NCBI GenBank assembly: GCA_031963005.1
Contig: JASSUL010000003.1
Coordinates: forward strand, 62,001-126,000
DNA: 64,000 nucleotides
Source of the DNA: JASSUD01 sp031963005
Lineage (GTDB): Bacteria > Pseudomonadota > Gammaproteobacteria > Burkholderiales > Burkholderiaceae
Direction: 5' to 3'
Below the pieces are notes generated by a model. It worked only from the letters and a program-made list of their open reading frames with translations, was not told the origin of the DNA and did not search any database. Shown piece by piece: positions 43,769-53,325 of this stretch (position 1 is the stretch's first letter; every line of letters starts with the position of its first letter). The position numbers were made by a program, and so were the translations under genes.

Positions 43769-44425
43769 ATGAATCCTTTTAACGTACGCGTTGAGGTGCT
43801 TGAAGGGCCCGCCCCTCAGGGGTCTGTTTTTAAAAGCGCGGATGTCAGTCTACGCCAACAGACAAAAACGTGGGTGGAGCAAGCCTCTATGCAGGCCCTC
43901 AAACTCGTTAAACAAGCACATCAAAAAGCAAAAATTATTCAAGAAGACGCAGTGCATCTTGGTGCACAGCAAAAAGCAGAAGTCATAGAAGCGCTTCGTA
44001 CGGAAGCGAAGGCTGCAGCACTTGAAGAAGCCCTGCAATGGCTGGTCGAAGAGCGTGCTCTAGAAGCACGTGTTGTCGAAAGTGTCGAATCCCAGATGCG
44101 CGAAGCCATGGCGACGGTGCTAGAAGAATGGGTGGATGATCAGGATGAGCTCGAGCAATTAGCGCGCCGTTTAACCGCACTGGCCGCAGCAAGGGTACGG
44201 CAGCATCCTTACAAATTGCGTTTGCATCCAGAAACGTGTAAAACCTTGCAAGCGGAGCATGAGGGGAAAACGCCTTTTGAGCGTGCACAATGGGTATCTG
44301 ATGCAACACTAGCTGTTGGGCAAGTGGTCTTGGAAGATCCTTTTTTGCGTGTTGAATTTGATGTAGCCATGTATTGGAGCAAAGTCGTCGATGCGTTGCG
44401 TACAATGCAAATCGACTCAGCCTAA
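43769..44425 (+). CDS. sctL: T3SS ATPase regulator/stator SctL
   Basis: 218 residues from ATG 43769. The longer frame would begin with a chance hydrophobic run from T-rich DNA (FFSFFFCDA), so the later ATG is preferred; no strong ribosome site helps. The middle is a long coiled coil (about 35-120), and the C-terminal domain resembles FliH/YscL and the V-ATPase E subunit (RLTALAAARVRQHPYKLRLH, ending in LEDPFLRVEFDV). SctL links the ATPase SctN to the cytoplasmic sorting platform. It is followed by sctW after 12 bp. Confidence 0.9.
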   Translation: MNPFNVRVEVLEGPAPQGSVFKSADVSLRQQTKTWVEQASMQALKLVKQAHQKAKIIQEDAVHLGAQQKAEVIEALRTEAKAAALEEALQWLVEERALEARVVESVESQMREAMATVLEEWVDDQDELEQLARRLTALAAARVRQHPYKLRLHPETCKTLQAEHEGKTPFERAQWVSDATLAVGQVVLEDPFLRVEFDVAMYWSKVVDALRTMQIDSA

Positions 44426-44437
44426 GAGGGGTATGCG

Positions 44438-45559
44438 ATGTCTGGTCAGCTTAGTACTTTACCTGCTATAGGGCCCGGATTTGTAGGCCCGCACGATCCT
44501 AAGGACGTATCGCGCTATGCAGGGCAGAAACTCGGAATGCCTTCCCTTCTGCGTGCAGCGCAAGCAGAGCTTGGTGAACTGAATGATGCAGAAGGCGCAT
44601 CGCTTTTCGAAGGATTTTCTGCTTGGCTGCGCCGTACTGGTAGAGTGCGAGATGGAATGTCCCTCGAGACCCCTGCCGAAAGTGGCAGTGAATATTTAGA
44701 GGGCCTACTAGATGAATTAGGCGAAGCAGATTGGTCTGCATTAGAGGCCAAACTAAAGAATTTTCCCCATCTGCACAAGGAAGCAAATCCGCTGAGAAGT
44801 TTGTTGGCCGGCGGTTTAGAGCCTGGTGAAGCGGCATTGCTGATGGCTGCTTTGGCGAGTGGTAATGAGACAAAACGTTTACAACATCTGCGCAAGTTGC
44901 TCGAAGGCCGGCGTGGCGCATTGAAAAAAACGCTAGACAAATATTTAAAAGAGAAAGGCGGTGCAGTTGGTCTAAGCCTTTTTTCTTTTTTAGAATTTGA
45001 TGGCGATGATGAACAACAAGATCGCTTGAAAAGCCTATATCGCTATGCTTGCGATGCGTGTCCCACGACGATTGAGGTTTTTAAACATCTCATGCGTTTG
45101 GAGGATCGTGAAGCCAAGTTGCGCGCAGTATTACGTGCGATTGCGCTGGAATTATCCAGCGCAGGTACTTTAGTGAGCAAAGAGCAAGCACGGCTGCTCG
45201 CTAGTATGAAAGATATGCGGCGTGTGCTGATTCTCTTCGGATTACAGGACACTTGCCAAAAGACCGCTAAACAACTTGGCGCACTCAGTGAGCGTGCGTT
45301 AACGGGTGACGAGATTTTAGAAGAACTGATTGCCACGGCAGAGCTAGCTTGGATTGAGGCAGGCTGGTTAGAAGGACGCCTCGCTTTGTTGTTTGGGATC
45401 GGAGACGTTACGAAGAAGTTAGTGTGCGCGCGCACATTTAAAGAGATATGGAAAGCGCTGCCAGAGGCCTTTTTTGAAGATCAGGAAAAACGTAAGCAAA
45501 CCTTAACAGCGTTTGAGGAACTCTTGCAAACCTTGGAAGAACAGGAAAGCGGATCTTAA
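44438..45559 (+). CDS. sctW: T3SS gatekeeper SctW (YopN-TyeA/InvE type)
   Basis: 373 residues. The N-terminus is the polar secretion-signal and chaperone-binding region. The helical X-bundle domains follow (about 85-260), and the last ~95 residues match a fused TyeA-like domain (LTGDEILEELIATAELAWIE, GIGDVTKKLVCARTF). In Yersinia these are two proteins, YopN and TyeA; here they form one, as in InvE/MxiC. The gatekeeper blocks early effector export and sets translocator-before-effector order. The next conserved gene, after a palindromic repeat, is a CesT-type chaperone that may serve it. Confidence 0.88.
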   Translation: MSGQLSTLPAIGPGFVGPHDPKDVSRYAGQKLGMPSLLRAAQAELGELNDAEGASLFEGFSAWLRRTGRVRDGMSLETPAESGSEYLEGLLDELGEADWSALEAKLKNFPHLHKEANPLRSLLAGGLEPGEAALLMAALASGNETKRLQHLRKLLEGRRGALKKTLDKYLKEKGGAVGLSLFSFLEFDGDDEQQDRLKSLYRYACDACPTTIEVFKHLMRLEDREAKLRAVLRAIALELSSAGTLVSKEQARLLASMKDMRRVLILFGLQDTCQKTAKQLGALSERALTGDEILEELIATAELAWIEAGWLEGRLALLFGIGDVTKKLVCARTFKEIWKALPEAFFEDQEKRKQTLTAFEELLQTLEEQESGS

Positions 45560-45735
45560 AACCTGTTCATAATCTTCAGAAATCGCCCTTGAGGTCGTAA
45601 TGTTGGGGTTCCGTATTTAATCAATTCCTCACACTGACCTACCATTTTTGGGCATTTTTCGTAGGTTGGGGTGCGTTTTTGGGTGATTTTGGAACTCCAA
45701 CACAACCCGCTTTCGAAGATTATGAACAGGCTCTA
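45559..45735. repeat. Palindromic MITE-like repeat, copy A
   Basis: The ends AAACCTGTTCATAATCTTC and GAAGATTATGAACAGGCTCT are inverse to each other. Inner arms carry GTTGGGGTTCC and ATTTTTGGGCATTTTTCGTA. The left end begins at the sctW stop codon. Copies B (52320) and C (55934) share ends and core; a short core relic is at 13453. Confidence 0.8.
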
Positions 45736-45803
45736 AGAATCAAGTGGAAAACCTTTCGAAGTTTGAATGTATCCATTGATGTACAACGTGCTCACGAGAT
45801 TTT

Positions 45804-46166
45804 ATGGACTTAAAAGCACGACACCATTTTGATGAATTTTTGCGTCTTCTCCGTACGCCAGTGTGGAAAACGGGAACCTCTGCAGAATGGCATGATGAAA
45901 CCAGGCAGTTTGTTCTAGAAGAACATCAGGCACATTTACTCTTTTGCGTGATGGTTTCAGTGCCCCAAAGCGATGGAGACGCAGCGCTGGAGGTATTGTA
46001 TAAGCGCGCAATGCCGCAACGGTTTATGGGGTTGCCCATACGAGTATTTCGCAATCGAGAAAAACTCATAGGGGTCATTGCACTTCCTCAAGAAGCAGTC
46101 ACGGCAGATCGATTGTTAAAATTACAGCATGCTTTAGTAAAAATGTTTGATTTGACTACCTTCTGA
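45804..46166 (+). CDS. CesT-family T3SS chaperone
   Basis: 120 residues with the class I chaperone layout: helix (HHFDEFLRLLRTPVW), strands with HLLFCVMVSVPQ, FMGLPIRVFRNREKLIGVIA, and a final helix (RLLKLQHALVKMFD). Acidic and small, no signal. Such dimers bind the N-termini of secreted proteins. Placement between the gatekeeper and SctV suggests SctW as client (like SycN/YscB), though an effector client is possible. It is separated from sctW by copy A of the palindromic repeat. Confidence 0.72.
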   Translation: MDLKARHHFDEFLRLLRTPVWKTGTSAEWHDETRQFVLEEHQAHLLFCVMVSVPQSDGDAALEVLYKRAMPQRFMGLPIRVFRNREKLIGVIALPQEAVTADRLLKLQHALVKMFDLTTF

Positions 46167-46226
46167 TTTTTGCGTTGGTATCTTTCTGTTTCACTTTGGT
46201 ATTTTTATCATCCTACCCGTCAAACC

Positions 46227-46273
46227 GAGGTCGGCTATTAGTGCACTTTAGAAATGCGCTAATAGCCGACCTC
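46227..46273. terminator. 15-bp perfect hairpin before sctV
   Basis: GAGGTCGGCTATTAG (46227-46241) pairs with CTAATAGCCGACCTC (46259-46273) around 17 nt. There is no U-run. It divides the sctF-to-chaperone block from the sctV block; it may be a terminator or another short repeat. Confidence 0.5.
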
Positions 46274-46312
46274 TTAAAGTCTACCGTAGTCCAAAAGATT
46301 TAAAGAGAACGC

Positions 46313-48463
46313 ATGAAAAGATTGAACGCCTTTTTAATAGCGGCGTCGCAACGCCAGGATGTTGTGCTGGTTGCCATTATGATGGCGGCCGTGTTCATGA
46401 TGATCCTGCCACTGCCCACGGTCCTCGTCGATATACTGATTGCGGTCAATCTCATGCTATCGATCATGATTTTGACCATTGCGATTTATGTGCGCAATCC
46501 TTTGGACTTTCTGGTATTTCCCTCCTTATTGCTCATCACGACGCTCTATCGCCTCTCTTTAACCATTACGACCAGTCGTTTGATTTTGCTGCAAGGCGAT
46601 GCCGGCGAGATCGTGTTTGCGTTTGGGAACTTCGTTGTCGGCGGTAACGTAGCCGTGGGGATCACTATTTTTATGATCATCACGATCGTGCAGTTTATCG
46701 TGATCACCAAAGGAGCAGAGCGGGTTGCTGAGGTGACGGCTCGATTTACGCTAGATGGAATGCCAGGCAAGCAAATGAGCATCGACGGCGATATGCGCGC
46801 AAATGCCATTACCGCCGAAGAAGCGAAAGAAATGCGTGAACTCTTGCAAAAAGAGAGCCGTTTATATGGGGCAATGGATGGCGCGATGAAATTCGTGAAA
46901 GGGGATGCCATTGCCAGCATTATCGTTGTTCTGGTCAATATTATTGGGGGTATTGCCATTGGGATGCTGCAGCGCAATATGAGCATTGGCGATGCATTGA
47001 CTACGTATGCGGTGCTCTCGGTTGGGGACGGTTTGATTGCGCAAATTCCAGCGCTGCTGATTTCGATTACCGCTGGCTTAATCGTGACGCGCATTCCCGG
47101 TGCAGCACAGCAAAATCTGGCTGAGCAGATGGTTGAGGAAATCGGCCGACAACCTTGGGTATTGCTCATCTGCGGTTTAGTATTAACGGTTTTTGCCGTT
47201 ATTCCTGGGTTTCCCACTTTCACTTTTGGGGTGTTAGCCGCCTGCTCTTTTGGTGTGGGCTATTATGTGCTTCGACGCAAGCGAAAGGCCACGCCGCAGA
47301 CGGGTAAAGTGCGTACGACTAAACAAGTATTAGCCGCTTCCTTGCCTTGCCCGCTGACCGTAAGAATGGGTCCTAATACGGCAGATATTGCACAATTATC
47401 CGTAATGGTGACGGAATTCTGTAGCCGTAAATTTGAAGAGTTAGGCTTGCAAATTTCTGTGCCTCGCCTGATTGAAGCTCCGCATTTAGCTCCCAATACC
47501 ATAGAGATTGATTTATACGTTGTGCCTGTAGTGTCGATACCTCTAGTAGAAGGGCGTGGCTTGGTATGGCGTTCCCCGCAGGCGATTCAACGTGCAATTA
47601 GAGCGGAGTATGATCCTGAAGAACAAGGCGGCATACGGGCCTTACCAGGTTCTTCCAATATCGATATGGAAGAGGCGCGTCGTGTATTCGACGAAGAAGG
47701 TATTAGCGAATCCAGATTACAATGGGGCGTGCAACTATCGTGGTTGACGCCTGAGCAGCAAGTTTTTATGGAAGCGTTAGGAGTTCCTGTATATACCAAT
47801 GAAGCGCGCATTGTAGAGTTGCTCGATGCGGTGGTAGAGCGTTATGCAGAAGATTTTATCGGTGTTCAAGAGACGCGTATTTTACTGGATGCCGTAGAGA
47901 GTGCTTATCCTGAGCTTTCTCGCGAATTGCAGCGCTCGGTAGCGACGCCTAAGGTCTCTGAGATTCTGCAGCGTTTGGTCATGGAAAAGGTTTCGATTCG
48001 TGATTTGCGTTTGGTTTTTGAGTCGCTAGTCGATTGGTCTTCTAAAGAAAAAGAAGTTGTTTTATTGACCGAATACATTCGTATTTCGATGCGCCGGCAA
48101 ATTTGCCATCAGTTTAGTGGAGCGCGCCGCCGTATCGATGCTATTTTGATCGGTGAGCGTATTGAGAGTATGGTACGAGAATCAATCCGAGAAACTTCGG
48201 TAGGAACATACTCTGCATTAGAAGCCGATAAAACGGCAAAGATTCTCAATTTGATCCGCACGCGCTTACAGAGCCTGGATATTCAATTAAATCCGGTCTT
48301 ATTAACTTCGATGGATGTGCGGCGCTATATCCGTAAAATGGTAGAGCGTGATTTCTACAGAGTGTCTGTGCTGTCTACGCAAGAAATGATGGAAGACCTT
48401 GAAGTCCGAGTTTTAGGGAATGTGGAATGGTTTGAGGAAGGATCTTCCTATGCGTATAACTGA
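46313..48463 (+). CDS. sctV: T3SS export gate protein SctV
   Basis: 716-residue FlhA/InvA/YscV homologue. The N-terminal half has eight transmembrane helices, starting QDVVLVAIMMAAVFMMILPL. The FHIPEP-type cytoplasmic loop is seen as MPGKQMSIDGDMRANAITAE. The C-terminal ~370 residues form the nonameric cytoplasmic ring that docks chaperone-substrate pairs and SctW. It overlaps sctN by 14 bp. AAAGAGAAC just before ATG 46313 is a fair ribosome site. Confidence 0.98.
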   Translation: MKRLNAFLIAASQRQDVVLVAIMMAAVFMMILPLPTVLVDILIAVNLMLSIMILTIAIYVRNPLDFLVFPSLLLITTLYRLSLTITTSRLILLQGDAGEIVFAFGNFVVGGNVAVGITIFMIITIVQFIVITKGAERVAEVTARFTLDGMPGKQMSIDGDMRANAITAEEAKEMRELLQKESRLYGAMDGAMKFVKGDAIASIIVVLVNIIGGIAIGMLQRNMSIGDALTTYAVLSVGDGLIAQIPALLISITAGLIVTRIPGAAQQNLAEQMVEEIGRQPWVLLICGLVLTVFAVIPGFPTFTFGVLAACSFGVGYYVLRRKRKATPQTGKVRTTKQVLAASLPCPLTVRMGPNTADIAQLSVMVTEFCSRKFEELGLQISVPRLIEAPHLAPNTIEIDLYVVPVVSIPLVEGRGLVWRSPQAIQRAIRAEYDPEEQGGIRALPGSSNIDMEEARRVFDEEGISESRLQWGVQLSWLTPEQQVFMEALGVPVYTNEARIVELLDAVVERYAEDFIGVQETRILLDAVESAYPELSRELQRSVATPKVSEILQRLVMEKVSIRDLRLVFESLVDWSSKEKEVVLLTEYIRISMRRQICHQFSGARRRIDAILIGERIESMVRESIRETSVGTYSALEADKTAKILNLIRTRLQSLDIQLNPVLLTSMDVRRYIRKMVERDFYRVSVLSTQEMMEDLEVRVLGNVEWFEEGSSYAYN

Positions 48464-49913
48464 TTTTGATGCAATCAGTGACAAGCTAGATAAGCGCTTC
48501 AAAGGGCTTTTACATCGATTGTCAGTTCGTAGTGCAGTCGCACAGAGTGTGCGTACTATCGGACGGGTAGAGAGTGTAGGCTCCACGGTACTCAAGGCCT
48601 GTCTTCCCGGTGCACAATTGGGTGAACTCTGCCACGTTCGCGTGCATAATACGGAGAAAGTCATCCAAGCGGAGGTCATAGGCATTGACCTTGATACCGC
48701 CATTCTTTCGCCTTTTGAAGAGCCTTTAGGTATAGCTAGTGGAGCAGAGGTAGAGCGCGTAGGCCGCCGACTAGAGATTGAATTAGGCGATCATTTGATT
48801 GGCGCCGTACTCGATGGATTTGGGCGGGTCGTTCATCTTCCCAAGCGTTCTGATAAGGAAAAGGGGGCAACCGAACCCCATTCTGCCTCAGATGCACACA
48901 ACGTGGATGAAGCAAGCAAGAACGCCGTACAAGACGTAGCGACTGCTTCCGCCGGTGCAACAGAGTTGCGCCCGATTACCGTTTCGCCGCCCGCTGCGCT
49001 AACGCGTCCATTAGTGAATGAGCCTTTGCCATTAGGGATTCGTGCTATTGATGGACTATTAACCTGTGGAAAGGGGCAGCGCGTTGGGATTTTTGCTGCA
49101 GCTGGTGTGGGTAAGAGTACTCTGCTCGGTATGATGATGCAGGGCAATTTAGCCGATGTCGTGGTGCTGGCTCTGGTCGGTGAACGGGGCCGTGAAGTGC
49201 GTGAGTTCATCGATAGAGTATTTGATGAGAAGATGCGTAGCCGTACAGTGATCGTCGTAGCAACCTCAGATCGTCCTGCATTAGAGCGCTACAAAGCGTC
49301 CTATGTGGCTACCACGATAGCAGAATATTTTCGCGATCAGGGCAAGAGCGTGTTGTTATTGGTCGATTCCGTGACCCGTTACGCACGTGCGGCGCGCCAG
49401 TTAGGTATCGCTGCTGGCGAGCCAATGGCTGCCAACGGTTATCCTCCTAGTGTATTTGCTTCATTGCCCCGTCTGCTAGAGCGCGCAGGTCCGGCTGCTA
49501 CAGGAGTAATTACCGGCATTTATACGGTGCTTGTTGAAAGTGACAATATGAACGAGCCGGTAGCCGATGAGGTCCGCTCGATTCTCGATGGGCATATTGT
49601 CTTGTCGCGGGCGATTGCGGAGCGCAATCACTACCCGGCCATCGATGTTTTACGCAGCGTTAGCCGTGTGATGCCGCATGTGGCTCCTGACTCGCTCAAA
49701 AAATATGCAGGGAAATTGCGTAGACTCATGTCACGGTATGCGGATATTGATTTGTTAGTGCGTGTAGGCGAGTATCAGCGCGGCAATGATGCGGAAGCCG
49801 ATGAAGCCTTAGATCGGCGCGCGCATATCGAGCGTTTTTTATGTCAGAACGCTGCCGAGCCCATGAAATTGGATCAGACAGAAGCAAGCTTGCGCGATGT
49901 AGTAGAGGGGTAG
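48450..49913 (+). CDS. sctN: T3SS ATPase SctN with extra loop
   Basis: 487 residues from ATG 48450 (GAGGAAGGAT upstream; the ATG at 48420 lies inside sctV and lacks a site). F1-type hexameric ATPase that unfolds and strips chaperones from substrates. Walker A is AAAGVGKST (about 216-224), Walker B region SVLLLVDSVTRYARA, with the family sequence GLLTCGKGQRVGIFAAAG. Between the N-terminal barrel (ending LDGFGRVVHLP) and the catalytic domain there is a hydrophilic insertion, about residues 131-172, rich in Asp/Glu/Ala/Ser (KRSDKEKGATEPHSASDAHN...). Relatives have a short 'GxPLDG' link there. The catalytic parts are intact, so it should be active. Confidence 0.97.
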   Translation: MRITDFDAISDKLDKRFKGLLHRLSVRSAVAQSVRTIGRVESVGSTVLKACLPGAQLGELCHVRVHNTEKVIQAEVIGIDLDTAILSPFEEPLGIASGAEVERVGRRLEIELGDHLIGAVLDGFGRVVHLPKRSDKEKGATEPHSASDAHNVDEASKNAVQDVATASAGATELRPITVSPPAALTRPLVNEPLPLGIRAIDGLLTCGKGQRVGIFAAAGVGKSTLLGMMMQGNLADVVVLALVGERGREVREFIDRVFDEKMRSRTVIVVATSDRPALERYKASYVATTIAEYFRDQGKSVLLLVDSVTRYARAARQLGIAAGEPMAANGYPPSVFASLPRLLERAGPAATGVITGIYTVLVESDNMNEPVADEVRSILDGHIVLSRAIAERNHYPAIDVLRSVSRVMPHVAPDSLKKYAGKLRRLMSRYADIDLLVRVGEYQRGNDAEADEALDRRAHIERFLCQNAAEPMKLDQTEASLRDVVEG

Positions 49914-49982
49914 ATCAGCAATATTTCTATCTCCAATAGCCTCTTTGAATGATTGTGCGCGCAGACTTTAAGGATAGAGACA

Positions 49983-50384
49983 GTGTGGGATCGCCTCATT
50001 ACGGTAAAGCAGCATCGTGAGACGCGTTTGCGTAATGATATTGCGCATGCGCAGAAGGAAATAGAGGATTTGCAAGAGCACATTAAACAAGTAGATGCGC
50101 AGCGCGTAAGCGTTATACAGACATGGCAAGCACGTTGCGAAGAGCAGAGTGTCCAGCAGGAAGAGGAGTTGCAGGCTTTTCGTCGGGAGTTGAGTGGATA
50201 CGCTTCAGATGAAATTCGACTCAAAAAAGAGCGTATACAATTACGCACCCAGCTCCTCGGCCTGAAACAACGCATCTATGAGTGGAATAAACAGTTGCGG
50301 CAATGCTTAGTCAAGCAAGAAAAGCTGCGGCTTTTACGCGATGAAATGGGAGATACGCATGCCATCAGCAGTGAATACAGATAA
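49983..50384 (+). CDS. sctO: T3SS stalk protein SctO (YscO/FliJ-like)
   Basis: 133 residues from GTG 49983, chosen because AAGGATAGAGACA stands just upstream; the frame could also extend to 49953. Almost the whole chain is a two-helix coiled coil (RETRLRNDIAHAQKEIEDLQ...LKKERIQLRTQLLGLKQRI). SctO fits into the ATPase ring centre and couples it to SctV. It follows sctN and overlaps sctP by 26 bp. Confidence 0.88.
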   Translation: MWDRLITVKQHRETRLRNDIAHAQKEIEDLQEHIKQVDAQRVSVIQTWQARCEEQSVQQEEELQAFRRELSGYASDEIRLKKERIQLRTQLLGLKQRIYEWNKQLRQCLVKQEKLRLLRDEMGDTHAISSEYR

Positions 50385-50955
50385 TCTCGACGTCAAAAAA
50401 GTTAGTCCTGCTCAACCGGTCACTCAGCGAAATGTTCCGTTAAAAGAGGTGGATACTTTCAAAGCTTTATTGAATAGAGAAAGAAATCCACAACCAAATA
50501 GCCAGGCTCGTCAAAAATCTTCGGTTAAAAAAGAAAATGACGCCCCTTCTATGGGGTCTTCTAGTGGAGCTATGCCACTGGGTATGTTTAGTACGCCTTC
50601 TATTAGCGAGAATACATGGGATATCGCAGAAGTCTCTTCTGCGGATCCCATGGAAGCTGCGCTCACAGCGATGGCGAAAGAAACGTATATGGGTGCCGCC
50701 GTTGAGCGAAGCTGGCTAGTGGATGGCAGTTTACATGTGCGTGTGTGTGATGATGCGCAATTTGATGGCGCCGAAATTATGGTCACTATGGCCGTGAACC
50801 AGGAAGAGAAAAAGCGCATAGGCAATCAAATTCATATGCAAATTTGGTCTACTAATCAAAAGCAGCGTGATGCTTTTCTCCGTGCCAGTGAGCAATTGCA
50901 GGGAGCTAAATTTTCAGGCTGTGCATTAAATGTGGATGTTAAGCCATTGCGCTGA
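50359..50955 (+). CDS. sctP: T3SS needle-length/substrate-switch protein SctP
   Basis: 198 residues from ATG 50359 (GGGAG six bases upstream; ATG 50341 lies over that site). The first ~100 residues are polar and disordered, the C-terminal half is a globular T3S4-like domain (AAVERSWLVDGSLHVRVCDD, EKKRIGNQIHMQIWSTNQKQ). Position between sctO and sctQ is that of YscP/HpaP. At under 200 residues it is much shorter than YscP, which would fit a short ruler or a different length-control mode. Confidence 0.75.
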   Translation: MPSAVNTDNLDVKKVSPAQPVTQRNVPLKEVDTFKALLNRERNPQPNSQARQKSSVKKENDAPSMGSSSGAMPLGMFSTPSISENTWDIAEVSSADPMEAALTAMAKETYMGAAVERSWLVDGSLHVRVCDDAQFDGAEIMVTMAVNQEEKKRIGNQIHMQIWSTNQKQRDAFLRASEQLQGAKFSGCALNVDVKPLR

Positions 50956-51186
50956 TTTTTCACGTGGGTTAGGGAATAGGTAGGAGCGTTAATAAATCGC
51001 TTACTCCCACCCTCGTATTGGTATCTAATGTGTGAACAGCGCATTAAGCTTTCGCATTGAGTTTCCGCATTGAGTTTCTTTTCACTCCTTCCAAAAGGTA
51101 AAGAGCGTATACATTGACAAGATAGCCCACCAGGCTTCTTTGAGGTCTACCCTATTCTTTCCTATTGTGCTTCCGATATTTTAAAT

Positions 51187-52311
51187 ATGTCTGTTTCTGC
51201 TTCATCGTTTAACCCTGCTTCGGAAGACTCTAGTGGACTGACCTCCTCTGGCCTGCCTTCGATTCCCGCCGTGCTACAGCCTTCGTGTAACCAAGCACAC
51301 GCTTGGTTACATCAGATGGTCGGCTATGGCCGCTTTGGTACAGTAAATGGGGTAGTTTTAAAACTCAGTGCGACCCCGGATTTTGATCACCCTCCGACTT
51401 TGTGCCCTATTGCGCTGACTTTAGAAGGACAGCGTGTATGTGCTTGGGTTTCGCAAGCAGCATGGTTGGACTGGTTGGAGCCCGTTTTTCCGGTATCTGA
51501 CTTACGTTCGCTTGCGAGCGATATGCAAGAAGTTGCATTGAATTGGACATTAGCCCCTTGGTTTGACTGGTGTGCGAGTCATCAGCTGGCAACCCCTAGT
51601 CTTAATACACAAGAAGCACTGGGCGCGCCGACGACTTTAGAGGCTGCTGTCCCACTAACCTTATCGCTTATTTCTTCGCATAACGAACAACCTCGTTGTC
51701 TGACACTCTATCTAGAAAAGTTTTCAACGGATTGGCTGCATGGTTTGGCGCAAAGCTTAGCCCCTATTGCCCCTGCTGCTGCAGGAAAAGTAGAAGGGTA
51801 TGCCATAGTAGGTATTAATCGGTTGACGGTTGCACAAATGCGAGGTTTGAGTATAGGCGACGTGTTGATGTTTGGATGGCAAACAGATTTGGAAGCCGGC
51901 ACGGTATGGCTGACGTTTGCACCCACCTCTCCCACCGGATTTACGCGTGGAATGATACTTAGGCGTGTAAGAAGCGATGAAGAAAGCAACCAATTTGAAG
52001 TGGAAAGCGTAATGGAAGATTATCAAGAAGAACAGGAAGGCCAATCTTCTTTTGCCGCTTTGGCAAAGGAAGGCAAAGCGCAAGAAGCGCATGTGGTAGA
52101 TACCTTACCGATTACGCTGACTTTTGAGATTGGGCGCATGACCCTTCCACTCTCCTCACTCACTACTTTACAAGTGGGCGATGTATTAAATGCAGAATTC
52201 GCGGCGTCTCCTGAAATTGGCATTCGTGCCCAAGGCCGTTTAATTGCGGCAGGGAAATTAGTGCAGATAGGTGAAAACCTGGGTGCAAAAGTAACGCGCC
52301 TTTTAGATTAG
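51187..52311 (+). CDS. sctQ: T3SS cytoplasmic ring/sorting platform protein SctQ
   Basis: 374 residues. The C-terminal SpoA/FliN domain is clear: LTFEIGRMTLPLSSLTTLQV, GDVLNA, then IRAQGRLIAAGKLVQIGENL. A first SpoA-like domain precedes it (GINRLTVAQMRGLSIGDVLM). The N-terminal part is divergent. An internal start that would make the separate SctQ-C product is plausible but not evident by ribosome site. It is followed at once by repeat copy B, which separates it from sctR. Confidence 0.93.
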   Translation: MSVSASSFNPASEDSSGLTSSGLPSIPAVLQPSCNQAHAWLHQMVGYGRFGTVNGVVLKLSATPDFDHPPTLCPIALTLEGQRVCAWVSQAAWLDWLEPVFPVSDLRSLASDMQEVALNWTLAPWFDWCASHQLATPSLNTQEALGAPTTLEAAVPLTLSLISSHNEQPRCLTLYLEKFSTDWLHGLAQSLAPIAPAAAGKVEGYAIVGINRLTVAQMRGLSIGDVLMFGWQTDLEAGTVWLTFAPTSPTGFTRGMILRRVRSDEESNQFEVESVMEDYQEEQEGQSSFAALAKEGKAQEAHVVDTLPITLTFEIGRMTLPLSSLTTLQVGDVLNAEFAASPEIGIRAQGRLIAAGKLVQIGENLGAKVTRLLD

Positions 52312-52319
52312 TACTCTTT

Positions 52320-52498
52320 AGAACCTGTTCATAATCTCCAGAAATTACCCTTGAGGTCGTCATGTTGGGGTTCCAAAATCACCCAAAAACGCACCCCAAC
52401 CTACTATTTTTTGGCATTTTTCGTAGGTTGGGGTGACGAATTGAATTCAATACGGAACCCCAACACAACCCACTTTTGAAGATTATGAACGGGTTCTA
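52320..52498. repeat. Palindromic MITE-like repeat, copy B
   Basis: 179 bp with ends AGAACCTGTTCATAATC and GATTATGAACGGGTTCT in inverse orientation, and long inner arms that pair GTTGGGGTTCC with GGAACCCCAAC and CACCCCAACCTAC with GTAGGTTGGGGTG. It is inserted between sctQ and sctR, genes that are usually contiguous in an operon. Confidence 0.85.
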
Positions 52499-52674
52499 GA
52501 ATCTTTTCCTGATTTGGCGCCCTGTGCTGAGCGTAAGTATGCTTGGGAATTTGTAAAACAATGGTCACTTGACGGCGTGAATAGTTCATCCTGTTTTTTT
52601 ATTGATCCTTTTGATCAGATGTTCGCAGATCCTGTTGCGACCTCTTTACTGTGCATTTATTCACCAATGCTGAT

Positions 52675-53325
52675 ATGAATTTTCTCGATAACCCGCTGCA
52701 GCTTATTGCCACTTTATCTTTCCTATCGCTACTACCGATTTTAGTAGTGCTGGGAACCTCGTTTTTAAAGTTATCCATTGTGTTATCGTTGCTGCGTAAT
52801 GCCATTGGAGTTCAGCAAGCACCGCCAAATATGGCGCTCTATACGATTGCGCTGGTACTCACCGGTTATATCATGGCTCCTGTGGGCTTTGCGGTGAGTG
52901 ATGAGCTAAAAGCGCACCCAGTGAAATTCAATTCACCAGAGTCCATCATGAAGATGGATGACCGTGTACTTTCGCCGTACAAAGACTTTCTAAAGAAAAA
53001 TTCCCAACCTAAGCAAATAAAATTCTTTGGCGATATCGGACAACGCACTTGGCCGGAGCAATATAGGAATCGTTTAGACCCAGAGTCCCTCTTAGTGCTT
53101 ATGCCTGCTTTTGCAGTGAGCCAGTTAATCGAAGCCTTCAAAATAGGGCTTTTGCTATTTTTGCCGTTTATTGCGATCGATTTGATCGTGTCTATCGTAT
53201 TGCTGGCTTTAGGTATGATGATGATGTCGCCACTCACCATCGCGTTGCCTTTTAAAATTCTTTTGTTTGTTCTCATGGGTGGCTGGGACAAATTAATTTC
53301 TCAACTTTTGCTGTCCTATCTATGA
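52675..53325 (+). CDS. sctR: T3SS export gate protein SctR
   Basis: 216 residues from ATG 52675 (a GTG at 52651 is possible, no strong site for either). FliP/YscR family: LSFLSLLPILVVLGTSFLKL, SIVLSLLRNAIGVQQAPPNM, then MPAFAVSQLIEAFKIGLLLF and DLIVSIVLLALGMMMMSP. Five SctR subunits form the core of the export gate. It overlaps sctS by 4 bp (ATGA). Confidence 0.97.
   Translation: MNFLDNPLQLIATLSFLSLLPILVVLGTSFLKLSIVLSLLRNAIGVQQAPPNMALYTIALVLTGYIMAPVGFAVSDELKAHPVKFNSPESIMKMDDRVLSPYKDFLKKNSQPKQIKFFGDIGQRTWPEQYRNRLDPESLLVLMPAFAVSQLIEAFKIGLLLFLPFIAIDLIVSIVLLALGMMMMSPLTIALPFKILLFVLMGGWDKLISQLLLSYL

Noticed and set aside
43983..44940. Overlapping minus-strand open frames of 140-141 codons across sctL and sctW
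   Set aside because: They are shadows of well-supported plus-strand T3SS genes and their products match no family.
46546..47223. 225-codon open frame antisense to sctV
   Set aside because: It lies wholly inside sctV on the opposite strand; its composition mirrors the membrane-helix codons and it has no ribosome site.
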